DNA of 64,000 bases from Corynebacterium atrinae. Its GTDB lineage: Bacteria > Actinomycetota > Actinomycetes > Mycobacteriales > Mycobacteriaceae. Position 1 is the stretch's first letter, and each line of letters opens with the position of its first letter. The notes beneath the pieces were generated by a model. The model was given only the letters and a program-made list of their open reading frames with translations, made no database searches and was not told the origin of the DNA. The stretch covers positions 1,798,001 through 1,862,000 of the forward strand of contig NZ_CP046977.1 of assembly GCF_030408455.1 (NCBI RefSeq). The letters are read 5' to 3'. The translations under genes and the position numbers were made by a program. Shown in pieces: positions 12,176-21,662 of the stretch.

Positions 12176-13228
12176 CTAGAAGCGCGCAGCGCCGGCCCAC
12201 GGCATGGAGTCGACCGAGACCACCTGAACCGGAATGCCGTAGTCCGAGGCATGGACGAGCTGCCCGTTCCCGATATACATCCCCACGTGGGTCACACCCG
12301 GGTAGTATCCGACGATGTCTCCCGGCTGGAGCTCCGCCCGAGAAACCGGAGTACCTCCGGCGAGCTGTGCCTGAGAAGTGCGCGGAATGGACTTCCCCTG
12401 CTGCTGGTAAGCCCAGTACATCAGGCCAGAGCAGTCAAATTGGTTCGGACCGCTTGCACCCCAGCCATATGGCGAACCCAGCTTGCTCAATGCTGCCGAC
12501 ACCGCGCCACTCCCGGCAAAGGAGGCGATGTCCAACCCGGTGAGAGGGTTATTCTTTGCCATCCACCTAGCTCGGTCTTCGGGACTGAGCCCGTTGACCT
12601 TCTCCTCGATATCCTTCACCCGTGCTTTGAGTTCATCCTGCTGCTCCTCGAGCGTGCGCTTTTGTTGCTCCAGCAGTGACTGCTGGAACCCAGCCTCCGC
12701 CAAAGCACGGGAGGCGTCGGTATGCGCCTTACCTGCCTCCGCAGTGGCGTCGGAAAGCTTTTCGACGGCCCTCTCCGTGTTCCGCGTCAGCGTCGCTAGA
12801 TACGCCGAGCGATCGATGGCGTTTTGGGGGCTGCGGGCCGCTATGGCATTGGTGATGGGGTCAATCATGGTACCGCGGTATTTCGCCCCCGCAATGTCAT
12901 TAACCTGCCCCTGGAATGCCCGCTCAGCCTCCTGGGCAACCTGTGCCCGCTCGCGTGCGCCTTCAGCCTCCACCCGCAGCGAATCGAGGTGTTGCTGGCT
13001 TTCCTCGATATCAACCTCGAGTTGCTTGACTTCTTCGCTCTGGCTGGTTGCCTCATGAGAAATCTCGTCCATCGCCGCGATGAGCGTATCGACATCATCA
13101 GCGCGCACCATCGCCTCATTCGAGGTCAACAGCACAGCTGCCACAATGCTGGCAGCAATGGTTCGGTATCGACGATTGAGGTGCAGACGAAAAGACAAGG
13201 GAACGCTCTCTACAACTGGGTGAAACAC
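12176..13228 (-). CDS. Secreted NlpC/P60 endopeptidase with coiled coil (RipC-like)
   Basis: 350 residues. An N-terminal signal peptide ends near AMVRADD (about residue 43); residues 45-220 form a long coiled coil; the NlpC/P60 domain occupies about 235-350 with Cys in FDCSGLMYWAYQQ, His in THVGMYIGNG and the third polar residue in VHASD. These are D,L-endopeptidases that cut peptide stems of peptidoglycan during division; the coiled coil resembles RipC-type proteins that are activated by FtsEX. Start is GTG 13228; a TATAGT (13242-13247, minus strand) lies 14 nt upstream of the GTG. Co-transcribed with pimB. Confidence 0.85.
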   Translation of the reverse strand: MFHPVVESVPLSFRLHLNRRYRTIAASIVAAVLLTSNEAMVRADDVDTLIAAMDEISHEATSQSEEVKQLEVDIEESQQHLDSLRVEAEGARERAQVAQEAERAFQGQVNDIAGAKYRGTMIDPITNAIAARSPQNAIDRSAYLATLTRNTERAVEKLSDATAEAGKAHTDASRALAEAGFQQSLLEQQKRTLEEQQDELKARVKDIEEKVNGLSPEDRARWMAKNNPLTGLDIASFAGSGAVSAALSKLGSPYGWGASGPNQFDCSGLMYWAYQQQGKSIPRTSQAQLAGGTPVSRAELQPGDIVGYYPGVTHVGMYIGNGQLVHASDYGIPVQVVSVDSMPWAGAARF

Positions 13229-13346
13229 AAAGGACGTTCCAACTATAAGCCCCTCCTGAGGAAGAGTTGCTAGCCGCCTAGAAAGTCGTGACTTAAGCGA
13301 CGAGTGTGACCAAAGTGCCTAACCGGACCAAGGATGGAATCACCAA

Positions 13347-13377
13347 CGCCGCCCAACACAACTGGTGCGGGGCGGCG
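13347..13377. terminator. GC hairpin after the NlpC/P60 gene
   Basis: Arms CGCCGCCC (13347-13354) and GGGCGGCG (13370-13377) with a 15-nt loop. No T tract follows on the minus strand, so termination function is uncertain. Confidence 0.3.
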
Positions 13378-13391
13378 CGGAAGAGTGCAGC

Positions 13392-14012
13392 CTAGAAGCG
13401 CACTGCCGAGTGGATCGGCATGTAGTTCAGGGGACGCTCAGCGACCGGAGTGCCGGAGCCGAGTGCGTCGATGATCATGCCGTTGCCAGCGTAGATGCCA
13501 ACGTGCGATGCGCCGCCGTAGTAAGCGATGACGTCGCCGGGCTGCAAGGAATCAAGAGAAACCTGCTGGCCAGCAGATGCCTGCGCCTGAGAGGTGCGCG
13601 GGATCGACTTGCCCACCTGCTGGTATGCCCAGGAGGTCAGACCGGAGCAGTCGAAAGCGTTCGGCCCCACAGCACCCCAGCTGTAGGGAGCGCCAATCTT
13701 GGAGCGGGCAGCTGCGACGATAGCCTCGCCCGTAGAGTTCGACGAGGATGCAGCAATTGGGTTGGGGACGTTGGAGGTGAAGTTGTTAACCTCGGCCTGC
13801 AGGTTCGGGATGAACTGCTGAGCAACGGGGTTGGACTGAATGCCGGGTACCGCGTCGAGGCCCTGAACGTTGAAACGAATGTCCGTGTTCGGGACTGCGA
13901 CCTCGACTGCGTTAGCAGCGCCGGGGGCCAGAAGGGTTGCACCCATAACGACGGCGGAGGCAGTCGCTGCGCGACGGGTAGCGGTCTTGCTGATACGGCG
14001 GTGCTTTGCCAT
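13392..14012 (-). CDS. Secreted NlpC/P60 peptidoglycan hydrolase under riboswitch control
   Basis: 206 residues. Signal peptide with basic start (MAKHRRISKTATRR) and cleavage after ANA near residue 34; a short linker with Ser/Asn; NlpC/P60 domain about 95-206 with catalytic Cys in FDCSGLTSWAYQQ, His in SHVGIYAGNG. It shares the PRTSQAQ and YSWGA/YGWGA blocks with the hydrolase gene downstream, so the two are related. A GGAG ribosome binding site lies at 14021-14024, immediately after a ydaO-type aptamer, which makes expression dependent on c-di-AMP. Equivalent to the gene called nlpC in C. glutamicum. Acts on peptidoglycan stem peptides outside the membrane. Confidence 0.88.
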   Translation of the reverse strand: MAKHRRISKTATRRAATASAVVMGATLLAPGAANAVEVAVPNTDIRFNVQGLDAVPGIQSNPVAQQFIPNLQAEVNNFTSNVPNPIAASSSNSTGEAIVAAARSKIGAPYSWGAVGPNAFDCSGLTSWAYQQVGKSIPRTSQAQASAGQQVSLDSLQPGDVIAYYGGASHVGIYAGNGMIIDALGSGTPVAERPLNYMPIHSAVRF

Positions 14013-14021
14013 GGATATTTC

Positions 14022-14205
14022 TCCAAATCTTCCTGTGCGCCTACCGGGTTAGCTGTCGGGTTGGGAGACGGAAGCTTCCCTACCCCACTCCACGGCGATC
14101 AAATCGCCGCTCTTGCGGGAATTCACCCCAGATGAATGCTGGTGGTTCCCCGGCCCCTCCCCACTGGCACCCCTAGTGGAATACCCTCGGTTCGGATTAG
14201 GCTTG
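14022..14205 (-). ncRNA. ydaO/yuaA-type c-di-AMP riboswitch
   Basis: The minus-strand leader of the NlpC/P60 gene contains the ordered signature blocks of this aptamer class: CCTAATCCGA (14191-14200), GGGGAACCA (14143-14151), GGGGTGAAT (14121-14129), GGGAAGCTTCCGTCTCCC, and the highly characteristic ACCCGACAGCTAACCCGG / GTAGGC run (14039-14062). ydaO aptamers bind c-di-AMP and are known upstream of cell-wall hydrolase genes in Actinobacteria. The ribosome binding site follows the aptamer at once, so translational occlusion or early termination are both possible. In most known cases ligand binding switches expression off. Confidence 0.9.
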
Positions 14206-14641
14206 GTATTTTCAGTTCACATCATGTGGCTGCTTCATGGTGAAGCACCTCAATGTCTCAATCAGGTTACGAAACAACAACGAAACTTGTCCAACCCACA
14301 CGTCAATCAGGCGTTGTTATGAAGCCGTTATCAACCCGTCGCGGCAGAGGCGACCTCCGACTGACAGGCAAGACGATTGGGACATGACCTCCAATAAGGA
14401 CACGAGATATCTGCGACTACCTGCAACGATGCCATCCCCTTTTGAGTCAGAAAACGTTCCAAGAATGCTCTCCGGAGACTCCCAGCTTCGGCGACAAACG
14501 TTTTTTGTGATCCCGCTCACACCCTTAAGGATAATGTCCCATCCGCACCGCGAGTCACAAATGTAACGGTTCGAGATGCCTTCCTCGTGTTGAGCCTTCT
14601 GCACTAGACGAACGCGACAGCGCTTCTCCTATATATAAAGA
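14206..14641. other. Gene-free stretch upstream of the riboswitch
   Basis: No supported gene. It holds the promoter side of the NlpC/P60 unit (CATGAT on the minus strand near 14220-14225) and a direct repeat ACGAAAC at 14269-14275 and 14280-14286, spaced 11 bp. The rest up to the qcrB terminator shows no structure I can interpret. Confidence 0.5.
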
Positions 14642-14680
14642 AGGAGCCCGGCACCCCCAGGTATTGGGTGCCGGGCTCCT
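14642..14680 (-). terminator. Intrinsic terminator of ctaE-qcrCAB
   Basis: Perfect 15-bp stem, AGGAGCCCGGCACCC (14642-14656) with GGGTGCCGGGCTCCT (14666-14680), 9-nt loop, followed on the minus strand by TTCTTTATATA. It lies 30 bp after the qcrB stop. Confidence 0.9.
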
Positions 14681-14709
14681 AATTGGTGAGCGCAGTCTTT
14701 CAGAACCTA

Positions 14710-16338
14710 CTAGTCGAGCAGGCCCTTGTCGCGATCAGCCTGACGATTAGCCTCTTGCAGCTTCTCGAACATGGCCTTCTCTTCTGCCTCATTCTCGTGG
14801 TGAATGGAGTCGAGGCGATCGGTGACATCCTGCGGATCCGGGCTGAACGCGCCGCCGCGGCTGACGACATCGGCGAAGCCGAGCTCGTTCATCTGCTTCG
14901 GGACTCGTGCGCCTGCGTACGCCAACGGCACCGGGTGCCCATGAGAGTCGACCGGGCCTAGCGGCTGGTGGATCTCGACGAAGGCACCATTCGGCATCTG
15001 CTTGATGACGCCGGTTTCGATACCGTGCTCCAGGACCTCGCGGTCAGAGCGCTGCAGACCAACACAGATGCGGTGAGTGACGTAGTAGGCCAGCGGCGGC
15101 AAGATGATGATGCCGATGCGTCCCACCCAGGTCATAGCATTCAGCGAGATCTGGAAGAAGTGGGCCACGTGGTCGTTACCACCAGAGATGGTAACCAGCA
15201 TGAAGAACACGATGGACATAACGCCGATGCCGGTACGAACCGGAACATCGCGCGGACGCTGCAGCAAGTTGTGGTGAGCATCGTCGCCAGTGGCCTTCTT
15301 CTCAATCCACGGGTAAGCGAACAGAGCCACGACCATCAGACCACAGACCAGGGCAACCCAGAAGGCGGAGGGAATGGTGTAGTTGCCAAGGTAGAGCTCC
15401 CACGCCGGCATGACTCGGGCAACACCGTCAGTCCACAGCATGTAGACGTCAGGCTGGGAGCCTGCGGAGACCTGCGAAGGATTGTAGGGGCCGATCGTCC
15501 AAATAGCATTGATCGTGGTGAGGCCGGACATCAGCGCGAGCACACCGGCGGTCAAGAGGCCGAAGCCGATTGCCTTGGTGGCGAACAGCGGCATGATGCG
15601 AATACCAACCACGTTGTTCTCGGTGCGGCCAGCGCCCGGGAACTGAGTGTGCTTCTGGTACCAAACCAGGGCCAGGTGAGCCGCAATCAAACCGAGGATA
15701 ATGCCCGGAATGATGAGGACGTGCGCGATGTAGAAACGGTCCAGCATCAGATCGGACGGGAAGTCGCCACCGAAGATGAGCCAGTGCAGCCAGGTACCGA
15801 TGATCGGCAGACCAACAATGATGGCAGACATGATGCGCAGGCCGACGCCGGAGAGCAGGTCATCCGGGAGGGAGTAGCCCATGAAGCCTTCGGCCATGCC
15901 GAGGATGATGAGGGTACAACCGATGATCCAGTTGGCTTCACGCGGGCGACGGAACGCACCGGTGAAGAAGACGCGCAGCATGTGCACGACCATGGCCATC
16001 ATGAACATCAGTGCGGCCCAGTGGTGCATCTGCCGGACGAAAAGGCCTCCGCGGACTTCGAAGGAAATATCCAGGGCCGTTGCGTAGGCACGTGACATTT
16101 CGACGCCGTTGAGCGGAAGGTACGCACCGTCGTAAATCACCTTGGTAATCGACGGGTCGAAGAACAGTGCCAGGTACACACCGGTCAGCAGCAGGATGAT
16201 GAAGCTGTAGAGCGCCATCTCTCCCAGCATGAAGGACCAGTGGGTCGGGAAGACCTTGTTCAACTGCGGGCGAATGAGGCCCGCGATGGTGTAGCGGGAA
16301 TCGATATTGTTGCCAGCTTGGGCAAGTTTTTTGCTCAT
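14710..16338 (-). CDS. qcrB: Cytochrome bc1 complex, cytochrome b subunit
   Basis: 542 residues, larger than mitochondrial cytochrome b as usual in actinobacteria because of a C-terminal extension. Eight to nine helices; haem b ligand histidines lie in the second and fourth helices (for example [23 protein letters not shown]), with [11 protein letters not shown] and the Q-site region preserved. It oxidises menaquinol and passes electrons to QcrA and to haems b. The start ATG overlaps the qcrA stop by one base (TAATG). The polar tail [20 protein letters not shown] is expected in the cytoplasm. Part of the bc1-aa3 supercomplex. Confidence 0.95.
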   Translation of the reverse strand: MSKKLAQAGNNIDSRYTIAGLIRPQLNKVFPTHWSFMLGEMALYSFIILLLTGVYLALFFDPSITKVIYDGAYLPLNGVEMSRAYATALDISFEVRGGLFVRQMHHWAALMFMMAMVVHMLRVFFTGAFRRPREANWIIGCTLIILGMAEGFMGYSLPDDLLSGVGLRIMSAIIVGLPIIGTWLHWLIFGGDFPSDLMLDRFYIAHVLIIPGIILGLIAAHLALVWYQKHTQFPGAGRTENNVVGIRIMPLFATKAIGFGLLTAGVLALMSGLTTINAIWTIGPYNPSQVSAGSQPDVYMLWTDGVARVMPAWELYLGNYTIPSAFWVALVCGLMVVALFAYPWIEKKATGDDAHHNLLQRPRDVPVRTGIGVMSIVFFMLVTISGGNDHVAHFFQISLNAMTWVGRIGIIILPPLAYYVTHRICVGLQRSDREVLEHGIETGVIKQMPNGAFVEIHQPLGPVDSHGHPVPLAYAGARVPKQMNELGFADVVSRGGAFSPDPQDVTDRLDSIHHENEAEEKAMFEKLQEANRQADRDKGLLD

Positions 16339-17555
16339 TATGACTTACGCTCCCAGAATGCCGGGCCGACGGGCTCAATGAAGTTACCGTTTGCTACCAG
16401 GTAACCGTCTTCATCCACAGTGATCGGCAGCTGCGGAAGTGCACGGGCGGCGGGACCGAAGACGGGCTTTCCGTACTGCAGTGCGTCGAACTGCGACTGG
16501 TGGCAAGGGCACAGGATTCGGTTGGTCTGAGCCTCGTAGAGCGAGGTCGGGCAACCAATGTGGGTGCAGATCTTCGAGTAGGCGTAGTAGTCGCCGTAGT
16601 GGAAGGATTCCTGACCCTCACGCTCAATTGCGCGCTCCGCGTCAGCAGAACGAAGGCGAATAAGCATGACAGAGTTACGAGGGCCATGGATGGAGTGCAT
16701 CTGGTTCTCGTACACATCGCGGGTGGGATCGTAGAGGTCGCCATCGTTGCAGTCTTCCTCAGTCAACGGGTAGACGGTCTCCATTCCGCCAGCGGCGAGA
16801 TCCTCAGGACGGACTCGGACCAAGCGGGAAACACCAGCGGTGGTCCAGTGGGTACCGGCCTGCCCCTTGTGCTCCTCGGCGACAGCACCCGTGTCGCGAG
16901 CGAGGTACAGCTTGACGCCCTCGTTCTGCAGGGTCCATCCGGAGGTCCACAGCGTGCCGTCACCCATGATGCCGAGCTCGCCCTTCTTCCACGGGTTCTT
17001 GATCATGCCGCCCAGCGGGGCTACAACAACCAGACCGAAAAGAACCGCCGCGCCGCCGAAGAGCCCCTGGAGAGCCTTACGACGACCGAGGGTGGAAGTC
17101 TCCCAGGAGTCGTTCAGCAATGCCGTGATCGTGCGACGGTCGACCTCTTCCGAGGGGCCGTCGTGACGACGCTGGACCGAGATCTCCTCGGGCACAATCT
17201 TCTTCACGTACAAGACGACAGCCATTCCCAGCGAGATGATGGAAAGACCGGCGGTAAGGCCCAGCAGCGGTGTGTAGAAGGTGTGGAAGAGGTGTCCCTC
17301 TTCGCCCAAGTTCTTAAACTCCCACGGCCAGAAGATGTAGACGCCCAGGAAGGCAATCGCCGTCACGATGGCGATGATCAACCAGATTGCGACGCTGCGA
17401 GACGCCCGCTTCTCAGCGGGGTCATTGGGAACCGGGAAGCGTGCCTTGCGGTACGCAACGGTGACATCGTCAAGCTCAGTGCCCAGGCGGGCGAGCTCAT
17501 CGTTGCTCATAGCGTTGAGTTCCTGCTTGGTGTACTTCTTCTTGTCGTTGCTCAT
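16338..17555 (-). CDS. qcrA: Cytochrome bc1 complex, Rieske iron-sulfur subunit
   Basis: 405 residues. Three N-terminal membrane helices (about 55-80, 95-118, 180-200), typical of actinobacterial QcrA, then the Rieske fold with cluster ligands in ICTHIGCP and CPCHQSQFD. It takes one electron from menaquinol and hands it to QcrC. ATG 17555 is preferred to an in-frame start 19 codons upstream because the qcrC stop overlaps it as ATGA and the protein length then matches the family. Confidence 0.95.
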   Translation of the reverse strand: MSNDKKKYTKQELNAMSNDELARLGTELDDVTVAYRKARFPVPNDPAEKRASRSVAIWLIIAIVTAIAFLGVYIFWPWEFKNLGEEGHLFHTFYTPLLGLTAGLSIISLGMAVVLYVKKIVPEEISVQRRHDGPSEEVDRRTITALLNDSWETSTLGRRKALQGLFGGAAVLFGLVVVAPLGGMIKNPWKKGELGIMGDGTLWTSGWTLQNEGVKLYLARDTGAVAEEHKGQAGTHWTTAGVSRLVRVRPEDLAAGGMETVYPLTEEDCNDGDLYDPTRDVYENQMHSIHGPRNSVMLIRLRSADAERAIEREGQESFHYGDYYAYSKICTHIGCPTSLYEAQTNRILCPCHQSQFDALQYGKPVFGPAARALPQLPITVDEDGYLVANGNFIEPVGPAFWERKS

Positions 17556-18439
17556 GAGCGCGATCCAATCCACATTGCGGCTGCACCAACTAGGGTGATG
17601 CCAATGAACCACATAGCCATACCTTCAGAGACGGGGCCGAGGCCACCGAGGCTCCATCCGCCGGGAGACGGAGTCTCCTTGGAAGCCTTGATGAAGGCGA
17701 TGATGTCCTTCTTCTCGTCGGCAGACAGCTGACGATCAGAGAACTTAGGCATGTTCTGCGGCCCGGTCAGCATGGCCTGGTAGATTTCCTGCTCGTTCGC
17801 AGGATCCAGGGTCGGGGCGTACTTTCCGGAGGAGAGTGCGCCACCACGACCGGTGAAGTTGTGGCAGGAGGCGCAGTTCAGACGGAAGAGCTCGCCACCG
17901 CGGGCGATGTCTTGGGCGTCGATCTGGCCGTTGTAGTTAGCACCACGGAGATCCTCCATAGCGATGGTGCCGTCCTCGTTGTACACGAGCTCCGGACCGC
18001 CACCATTGGCTGCCACGTAAGCGGCCATAGCGAGAGTCTGCTGCTCGGTGTAGCGAGGAGTCTTACGCTCAGCCTGAGCGTCATTCGACATCATCGGCAT
18101 ACGGCCGGAGTGAACCTGGAAGTAAACGGCACCTTCGCCGGTGCCGATGAGCGACGGTCCGCGATCCGGGACGCCTTGGAGGTTGGCACCGTGGCAGGTG
18201 ATGCAGGCCAGATTGTAGAGGTCCTTGCCCTCTTGGATCAGAGCCTGATCATCACGCTGCGCGGTGGCTACCTGTGCGTCCGGAGTCAGCGCCGTTGCGA
18301 GAAGACCCGCGCCGGTGAGGCCGAGGGTCAATGCGAAGGCGCCCGCGATGAGCCGACGCGCCTTGCGCCGACTGCGGACCTTCTTAGCCGGGGTGTTCGA
18401 CGAAGTGTCGCCCGCGGCGTTGTTCGGAGTATTTTCCAT
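17552..18439 (-). CDS. qcrC: Cytochrome bc1 complex, dihaem cytochrome c subunit
   Basis: 295 residues with two CXXCH haem c sites, CITCH in the first and CASCH in the second cytochrome c domain, an N-terminal signal anchor (about 28-50) and a C-terminal membrane helix near 270-290. Actinobacteria lack soluble cytochrome c, and this dihaem subunit connects the bc1 complex directly to the CuA site of CtaC. ATG 18439. It follows ctaE after 70 bp that contain a stable hairpin. Confidence 0.95.
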   Translation of the reverse strand: MENTPNNAAGDTSSNTPAKKVRSRRKARRLIAGAFALTLGLTGAGLLATALTPDAQVATAQRDDQALIQEGKDLYNLACITCHGANLQGVPDRGPSLIGTGEGAVYFQVHSGRMPMMSNDAQAERKTPRYTEQQTLAMAAYVAANGGGPELVYNEDGTIAMEDLRGANYNGQIDAQDIARGGELFRLNCASCHNFTGRGGALSSGKYAPTLDPANEQEIYQAMLTGPQNMPKFSDRQLSADEKKDIIAFIKASKETPSPGGWSLGGLGPVSEGMAMWFIGITLVGAAAMWIGSRS

Positions 18440-18480
18440 CAGTTTCCCTTTTGAAAATCGTGAACGGAAAGTGAAGGGCT

Positions 18481-18513
18481 GTAGGCCGAGTAGCTCGGCT
18501 GGCTACGGCCTAC
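18481..18513 (-). other. Intercistronic hairpin ctaE/qcrC
   Basis: GTAGGCC-GTAGC pairs with GCTAC-GGCCTAC (arms 18481-18494 and 18502-18513, a 2-nt bulge, 7-nt loop) and overlaps the ctaE stop codon. No T tract follows, so an mRNA processing or stability element is more likely than a full terminator. Confidence 0.5.
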
Positions 18514-19124
18514 TGGACTAGGTACAAAGTGATGAAGACGCCGATCCAAATAACGTCGACGAAGTGCCAGTAGTACGACACGACCATGGCCGCGGTGGCC
18601 TGTGCCGGCGTGAACTTGGACTTTTGGAGACGGAGGAGGATCACGACAAACGCGATCACACCGGCCGTCACGTGGGCTGCGTGGAAGCCCGTAATGATGT
18701 AGAAAACGGAACCAAAGACGCTGGACTGAATAGTCACACCGTGATGGATCATCTCGTAGTACTCGAAGGACAGGAAGCCAAGGAAGGCCACTGCCAATGC
18801 CACGGTGATGCCAAACCAGCGTCGAAGACCGTATACGTCACCCCTTTCAGCTGCGAAGACGCCCAACTGTGCGGTGAAGGAGGAGACCACAAGGATCGTC
18901 GTAATGATGAATCCATAAGTCACGTTGAGGTGGGAAGTCTGATACTCCCAGTCTCCTGCTAGGCCATTCGCACGCGATGTGAAGTACATCGCGAACAGTC
19001 CGGCGAAGAACATCAATTCCTGCGACAGGAACACAATGGTGCCGACACTGACCATGTTGGGTCGGTTCAGTGCCGGAACACGCTGTGGTGCTGCCATACC
19101 TGGGTTTGAAACTGCGCTCGTCAC
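18510..19124 (-). CDS. ctaE: Cytochrome c oxidase subunit III
   Basis: 204 residues, five membrane helices, the short actinobacterial form of subunit III. Recognisable segments are the FFAGLFAMYFTSRANG stretch, FEYYEMIHHGV and the final HFVDVIWIGVFITLYL. The frame extends 90 codons upstream into low-quality sequence; GTG 19124 is chosen because the protein then has family length and CATACT (19132-19137) ends 7 nt before it. First gene of the ctaE-qcrC-qcrA-qcrB unit. Confidence 0.93.
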   Translation of the reverse strand: MTSAVSNPGMAAPQRVPALNRPNMVSVGTIVFLSQELMFFAGLFAMYFTSRANGLAGDWEYQTSHLNVTYGFIITTILVVSSFTAQLGVFAAERGDVYGLRRWFGITVALAVAFLGFLSFEYYEMIHHGVTIQSSVFGSVFYIITGFHAAHVTAGVIAFVVILLRLQKSKFTPAQATAAMVVSYYWHFVDVIWIGVFITLYLVQ

Positions 19125-19131
19125 GTATGTA

Positions 19132-19137
19132 AGTATG
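19132..19137 (-). promoter_or_regulatory. -10 CATACT, leaderless ctaE
   Basis: CATACT on the minus strand, 7 nt, then GTG 19124. No Shine-Dalgarno sequence is present in the gap. Confidence 0.55.
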
Positions 19138-19613
19138 ACGGGTTGAGAGGGGGAAGTCACTTCATATCCCCCCGCCAAGAATGGGCCTTTAGGAACGCGA
19201 CCTGCGGTTTTGGAGGCACCCCAAGTTCCTGAACTTTTCCCCTTACCCCCGGGAACTTTTCCACCACATTGAACGACGAGGCATTCGTGCAGGTCATCTC
19301 CCCCATTAGTGTCCTCGACCCCCCAAGGACACTTGTTTCGCGCAACGATACCCGATGATTCACCCACGGTCTCGAGAACCACACAATCACCCAAAGAGAT
19401 CTAAATCACATGCAAGCGGCGCGCTTTCCCCTGCTTTCAAACTTTCGGTTGACCCCCTCTGAACTGCACCAACCCCCGCTTCGAGCACCACAAAATGCAG
19501 ATATCCGTGGCTGACTGAGGTGTGGTGCCGATGACACTTCGCTTCCCGGTAGGCGAAGCAGTAGGCACCCCCTCCCGGACGATGGTCGCCAGCCTGAACC
19601 ACAGCGAGCAAAA
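19138..19613. other. Gene-free stretch between ctaE and ctaF
   Basis: About 475 bp with frames that are broken or poor in every direction. It must hold the upstream control region of the respiratory operon on the minus strand. A small hairpin (CTTCGC 19537-19542 with GCGAAG 19553-19558) is the only structure I noted. Confidence 0.45.
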
Positions 19614-19645
19614 CGGCGCCTCCCCCTTCTCAAGGGGAGGCGCCG
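19614..19645 (-). terminator. Intrinsic terminator of ctaC-ctaF
   Basis: 12-bp perfect stem CGGCGCCTCCCC (19614-19625) with GGGGAGGCGCCG (19634-19645), 8-nt loop, followed on the minus strand by TTTTGC; 38 bp after the ctaF stop. Confidence 0.88.
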
Positions 19646-19683
19646 CCAGGATTGCGTGGAGTTCGTTCAGACCACTAAGGAAA

Positions 19684-20115
19684 CTAGTGCTTTTCCTTAG
19701 GCAGCCCGTACTGGAGATTCAACATGGTGCCGGACCATACGAGAAGTACTGCACCGAGGCCAATCATCCAGAAGTGCCAGAAGGCGATGCCGAGTCCGAG
19801 GACCGCGATGGAACCGGCCATAGCTGCGGGCCAGATAGAGCTCGGAGAGAAGAAACCGAGAATACCGGCCTTGTCAGCGACCTCAGCCTCTTCCCAATCC
19901 TCAGGAACAATATCGGTGCGCCGCTCGGTGAAATTGATGTAGCCAGCGAGCATGATTGCGAGACCGAAGGACAGGACGAGGGCGACGATGCCGACCCACT
20001 CCGCGCCGTAGAGGTACGCGTCATCCTGAACGTTGACCGTGGCGAAGATGTAGATCAACGCCATGAGGCCGAGGAACGCGGAGATTCCGTACAGCAGTTT
20101 TGAGCTAGGATTCAT
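19684..20115 (-). CDS. ctaF: Cytochrome c oxidase subunit IV (actinobacterial)
   Basis: 143 residues with four membrane helices in two pairs (about 8-28, 40-60, 92-112, 115-133) and the [11 protein letters not shown] loop typical of actinobacterial CtaF. In C. glutamicum this small subunit is part of the aa3 oxidase. ATG 20115 lies 15 bp after the ctaC stop, so the two are translated from one mRNA. Confidence 0.92.
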   Translation of the reverse strand: MNPSSKLLYGISAFLGLMALIYIFATVNVQDDAYLYGAEWVGIVALVLSFGLAIMLAGYINFTERRTDIVPEDWEEAEVADKAGILGFFSPSSIWPAAMAGSIAVLGLGIAFWHFWMIGLGAVLLVWSGTMLNLQYGLPKEKH

Positions 20116-20130
20116 TGCTTTTCTCCCCGC

Positions 20131-21225
20131 TTAGGTGTTGGCGTTGTTGTCGACGACGTTGTCGCCGTCCCAGGTCTGACGGGACGAGTTGAACGGGTGG
20201 GTAGAGACTGCGTAAGGCGCCTGTCCGATCGACTCGAGTGCCGCGGAATTCGGGGCATCGGGGTTGTCGATGCGGTATTGCATGTAGGCGCGGAAGTCCT
20301 CCGGGGAGACAGCACGCAGCTCGAAGTTCATCATCGAGTGGTAGGTGCCACACATCTCGGCACAGCGACCGACGAAGGCACCTTCTTCTTCGATTGCTTC
20401 AATCTGGAAAGCTCGCTGCTGCTGGTTGGCTTCCGGGTGGGCGTAAGCGTCGCGCTTGAACAGGAACTCCGGGATCCAGAAAGAGTGAGCAACGTCGCCG
20501 GAGGCGAGTTGGAACTCAATTGCAGTGTTGGTCGGGAGGACCAAGACCGGAACCTCTTCGGTGGTGCCAAGAGTCTCGATCTTGTTGAAGTGGAGGTAGG
20601 ACTGATCACCCTTGGACATGCCATGGATCGGGTTCGGGTTCTTCACCGTCTCCGGGTCATCCACCTTGGACAGGTCAGCCAATGCTTGACGCTCGGCGTC
20701 CGCACCGTCGTAGTCAGAACCAGTGGGGCTCAGTTCAGCGGCCACGTTCTGGTAGCCGAACTTCCAGTTCCACTGGAATGCGGTGACGTCGACCGTAACC
20801 TGCGGGTCCTTATCCAGGGCAACAACCTTGTGTTGGGTCTGGATGGTGAAGAAGAACAGGACCATGACGATCACGATCGGCATGATGGTCAGCACCAGCT
20901 CAAGCGGAATGTTGTACTGAAGCTGCTTCGGGAACTCGCCCTTGCCCTTCTTTTCCGCCTTCTTGGCACCCCAGCTGAAGATGGCCACCAGCATGAGAAT
21001 CCACATGATGATGCCGATAATCCAGGCGGTAACCCAGACCCACACCCAGAAGTTGTACATGGCGGTAGCTTCCGGGGTGATACCCGTCGGCCAGCCCATG
21101 CCTAGAATCTTGCCGACGCCCTCTGGGGGTGCGACGTCGCAACCAGCAAGCATCATGCCGCCGAGAGCCATCACACCGCCGAGACCCGCCTTGCGAGCGA
21201 GACCGCGTTTTTTACGCTGTTCCAC
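20131..21225 (-). CDS. ctaC: Cytochrome c oxidase subunit II (lipoprotein)
   Basis: 364 residues. Signal peptide with lipobox LAGC near residue 29, two membrane helices, then the CuA cupredoxin domain with FVGRCAEMCGTYHSMM (the two Cys, Glu carbonyl, His and Met ligands). It accepts electrons from QcrC. GTG 21225 is chosen because AGGAAGG lies 9 nt upstream and the longer frame adds no signal features. A charged insertion around residues 160-195 (region of DYDGADAERQALADL) is typical of the actinobacterial protein. Confidence 0.94.
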   Translation of the reverse strand: MEQRKKRGLARKAGLGGVMALGGMMLAGCDVAPPEGVGKILGMGWPTGITPEATAMYNFWVWVWVTAWIIGIIMWILMLVAIFSWGAKKAEKKGKGEFPKQLQYNIPLELVLTIMPIVIVMVLFFFTIQTQHKVVALDKDPQVTVDVTAFQWNWKFGYQNVAAELSPTGSDYDGADAERQALADLSKVDDPETVKNPNPIHGMSKGDQSYLHFNKIETLGTTEEVPVLVLPTNTAIEFQLASGDVAHSFWIPEFLFKRDAYAHPEANQQQRAFQIEAIEEEGAFVGRCAEMCGTYHSMMNFELRAVSPEDFRAYMQYRIDNPDAPNSAALESIGQAPYAVSTHPFNSSRQTWDGDNVVDNNANT

Positions 21226-21662
21226 GTGTGTCTGCCTTCCTGTCCACACTAAATCCCTTGAACACTGGTGAAGCATTCCTATCTCAGGAGGATAGTTCAT
21301 CCACGGACCTCATCCGAGTGGTTTCACTTCCCCCGCGCAGGGTAATTGCCCACCAACGCCACATAATTCCCCCAGGATGTTACAGCCCATGTGGGATAAC
21401 CTCCGAAAGGTGCTGGACAAGCACGCAGTGCCATGTAACCCAACTCACATTGACTAGTTGCCTCCATCATCCGAAAGTATCCCTCCGTTAGGGTGCGAGT
21501 TCACCCCTTTGCTCGTTTCCCCAGCCCTGCACCCCCGGAGCCCGAAGGCCCACAACGCCGTGATTTAGCGCTAACTCCCCCTTCGGCCGTATCGTAGGGC
21601 CATCCACTTCTCATGGTCCGCTCCCCCGGATGCATCCCGCTATATAGAGGAGAAATTCTTAG
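21226..21662. other. Divergent control region ctaC / asnB
   Basis: 437 bp without a gene. On the minus side an inverted repeat CTATC...GATAG (21280-21296 region) lies about 65 bp upstream of ctaC. On the plus side the asnB leader carries GAGGAG before ATG 21663. I could not place -35/-10 pairs with confidence. Confidence 0.45.

Noticed and set aside
14968..17732. Long plus-strand frames over qcrB and qcrA
   Set aside because: They mirror the conserved respiratory genes and have unnatural composition; no start signals.
19522..20103. 193-codon plus-strand frame over ctaF
   Set aside because: Antisense to a conserved oxidase subunit and to its terminator.
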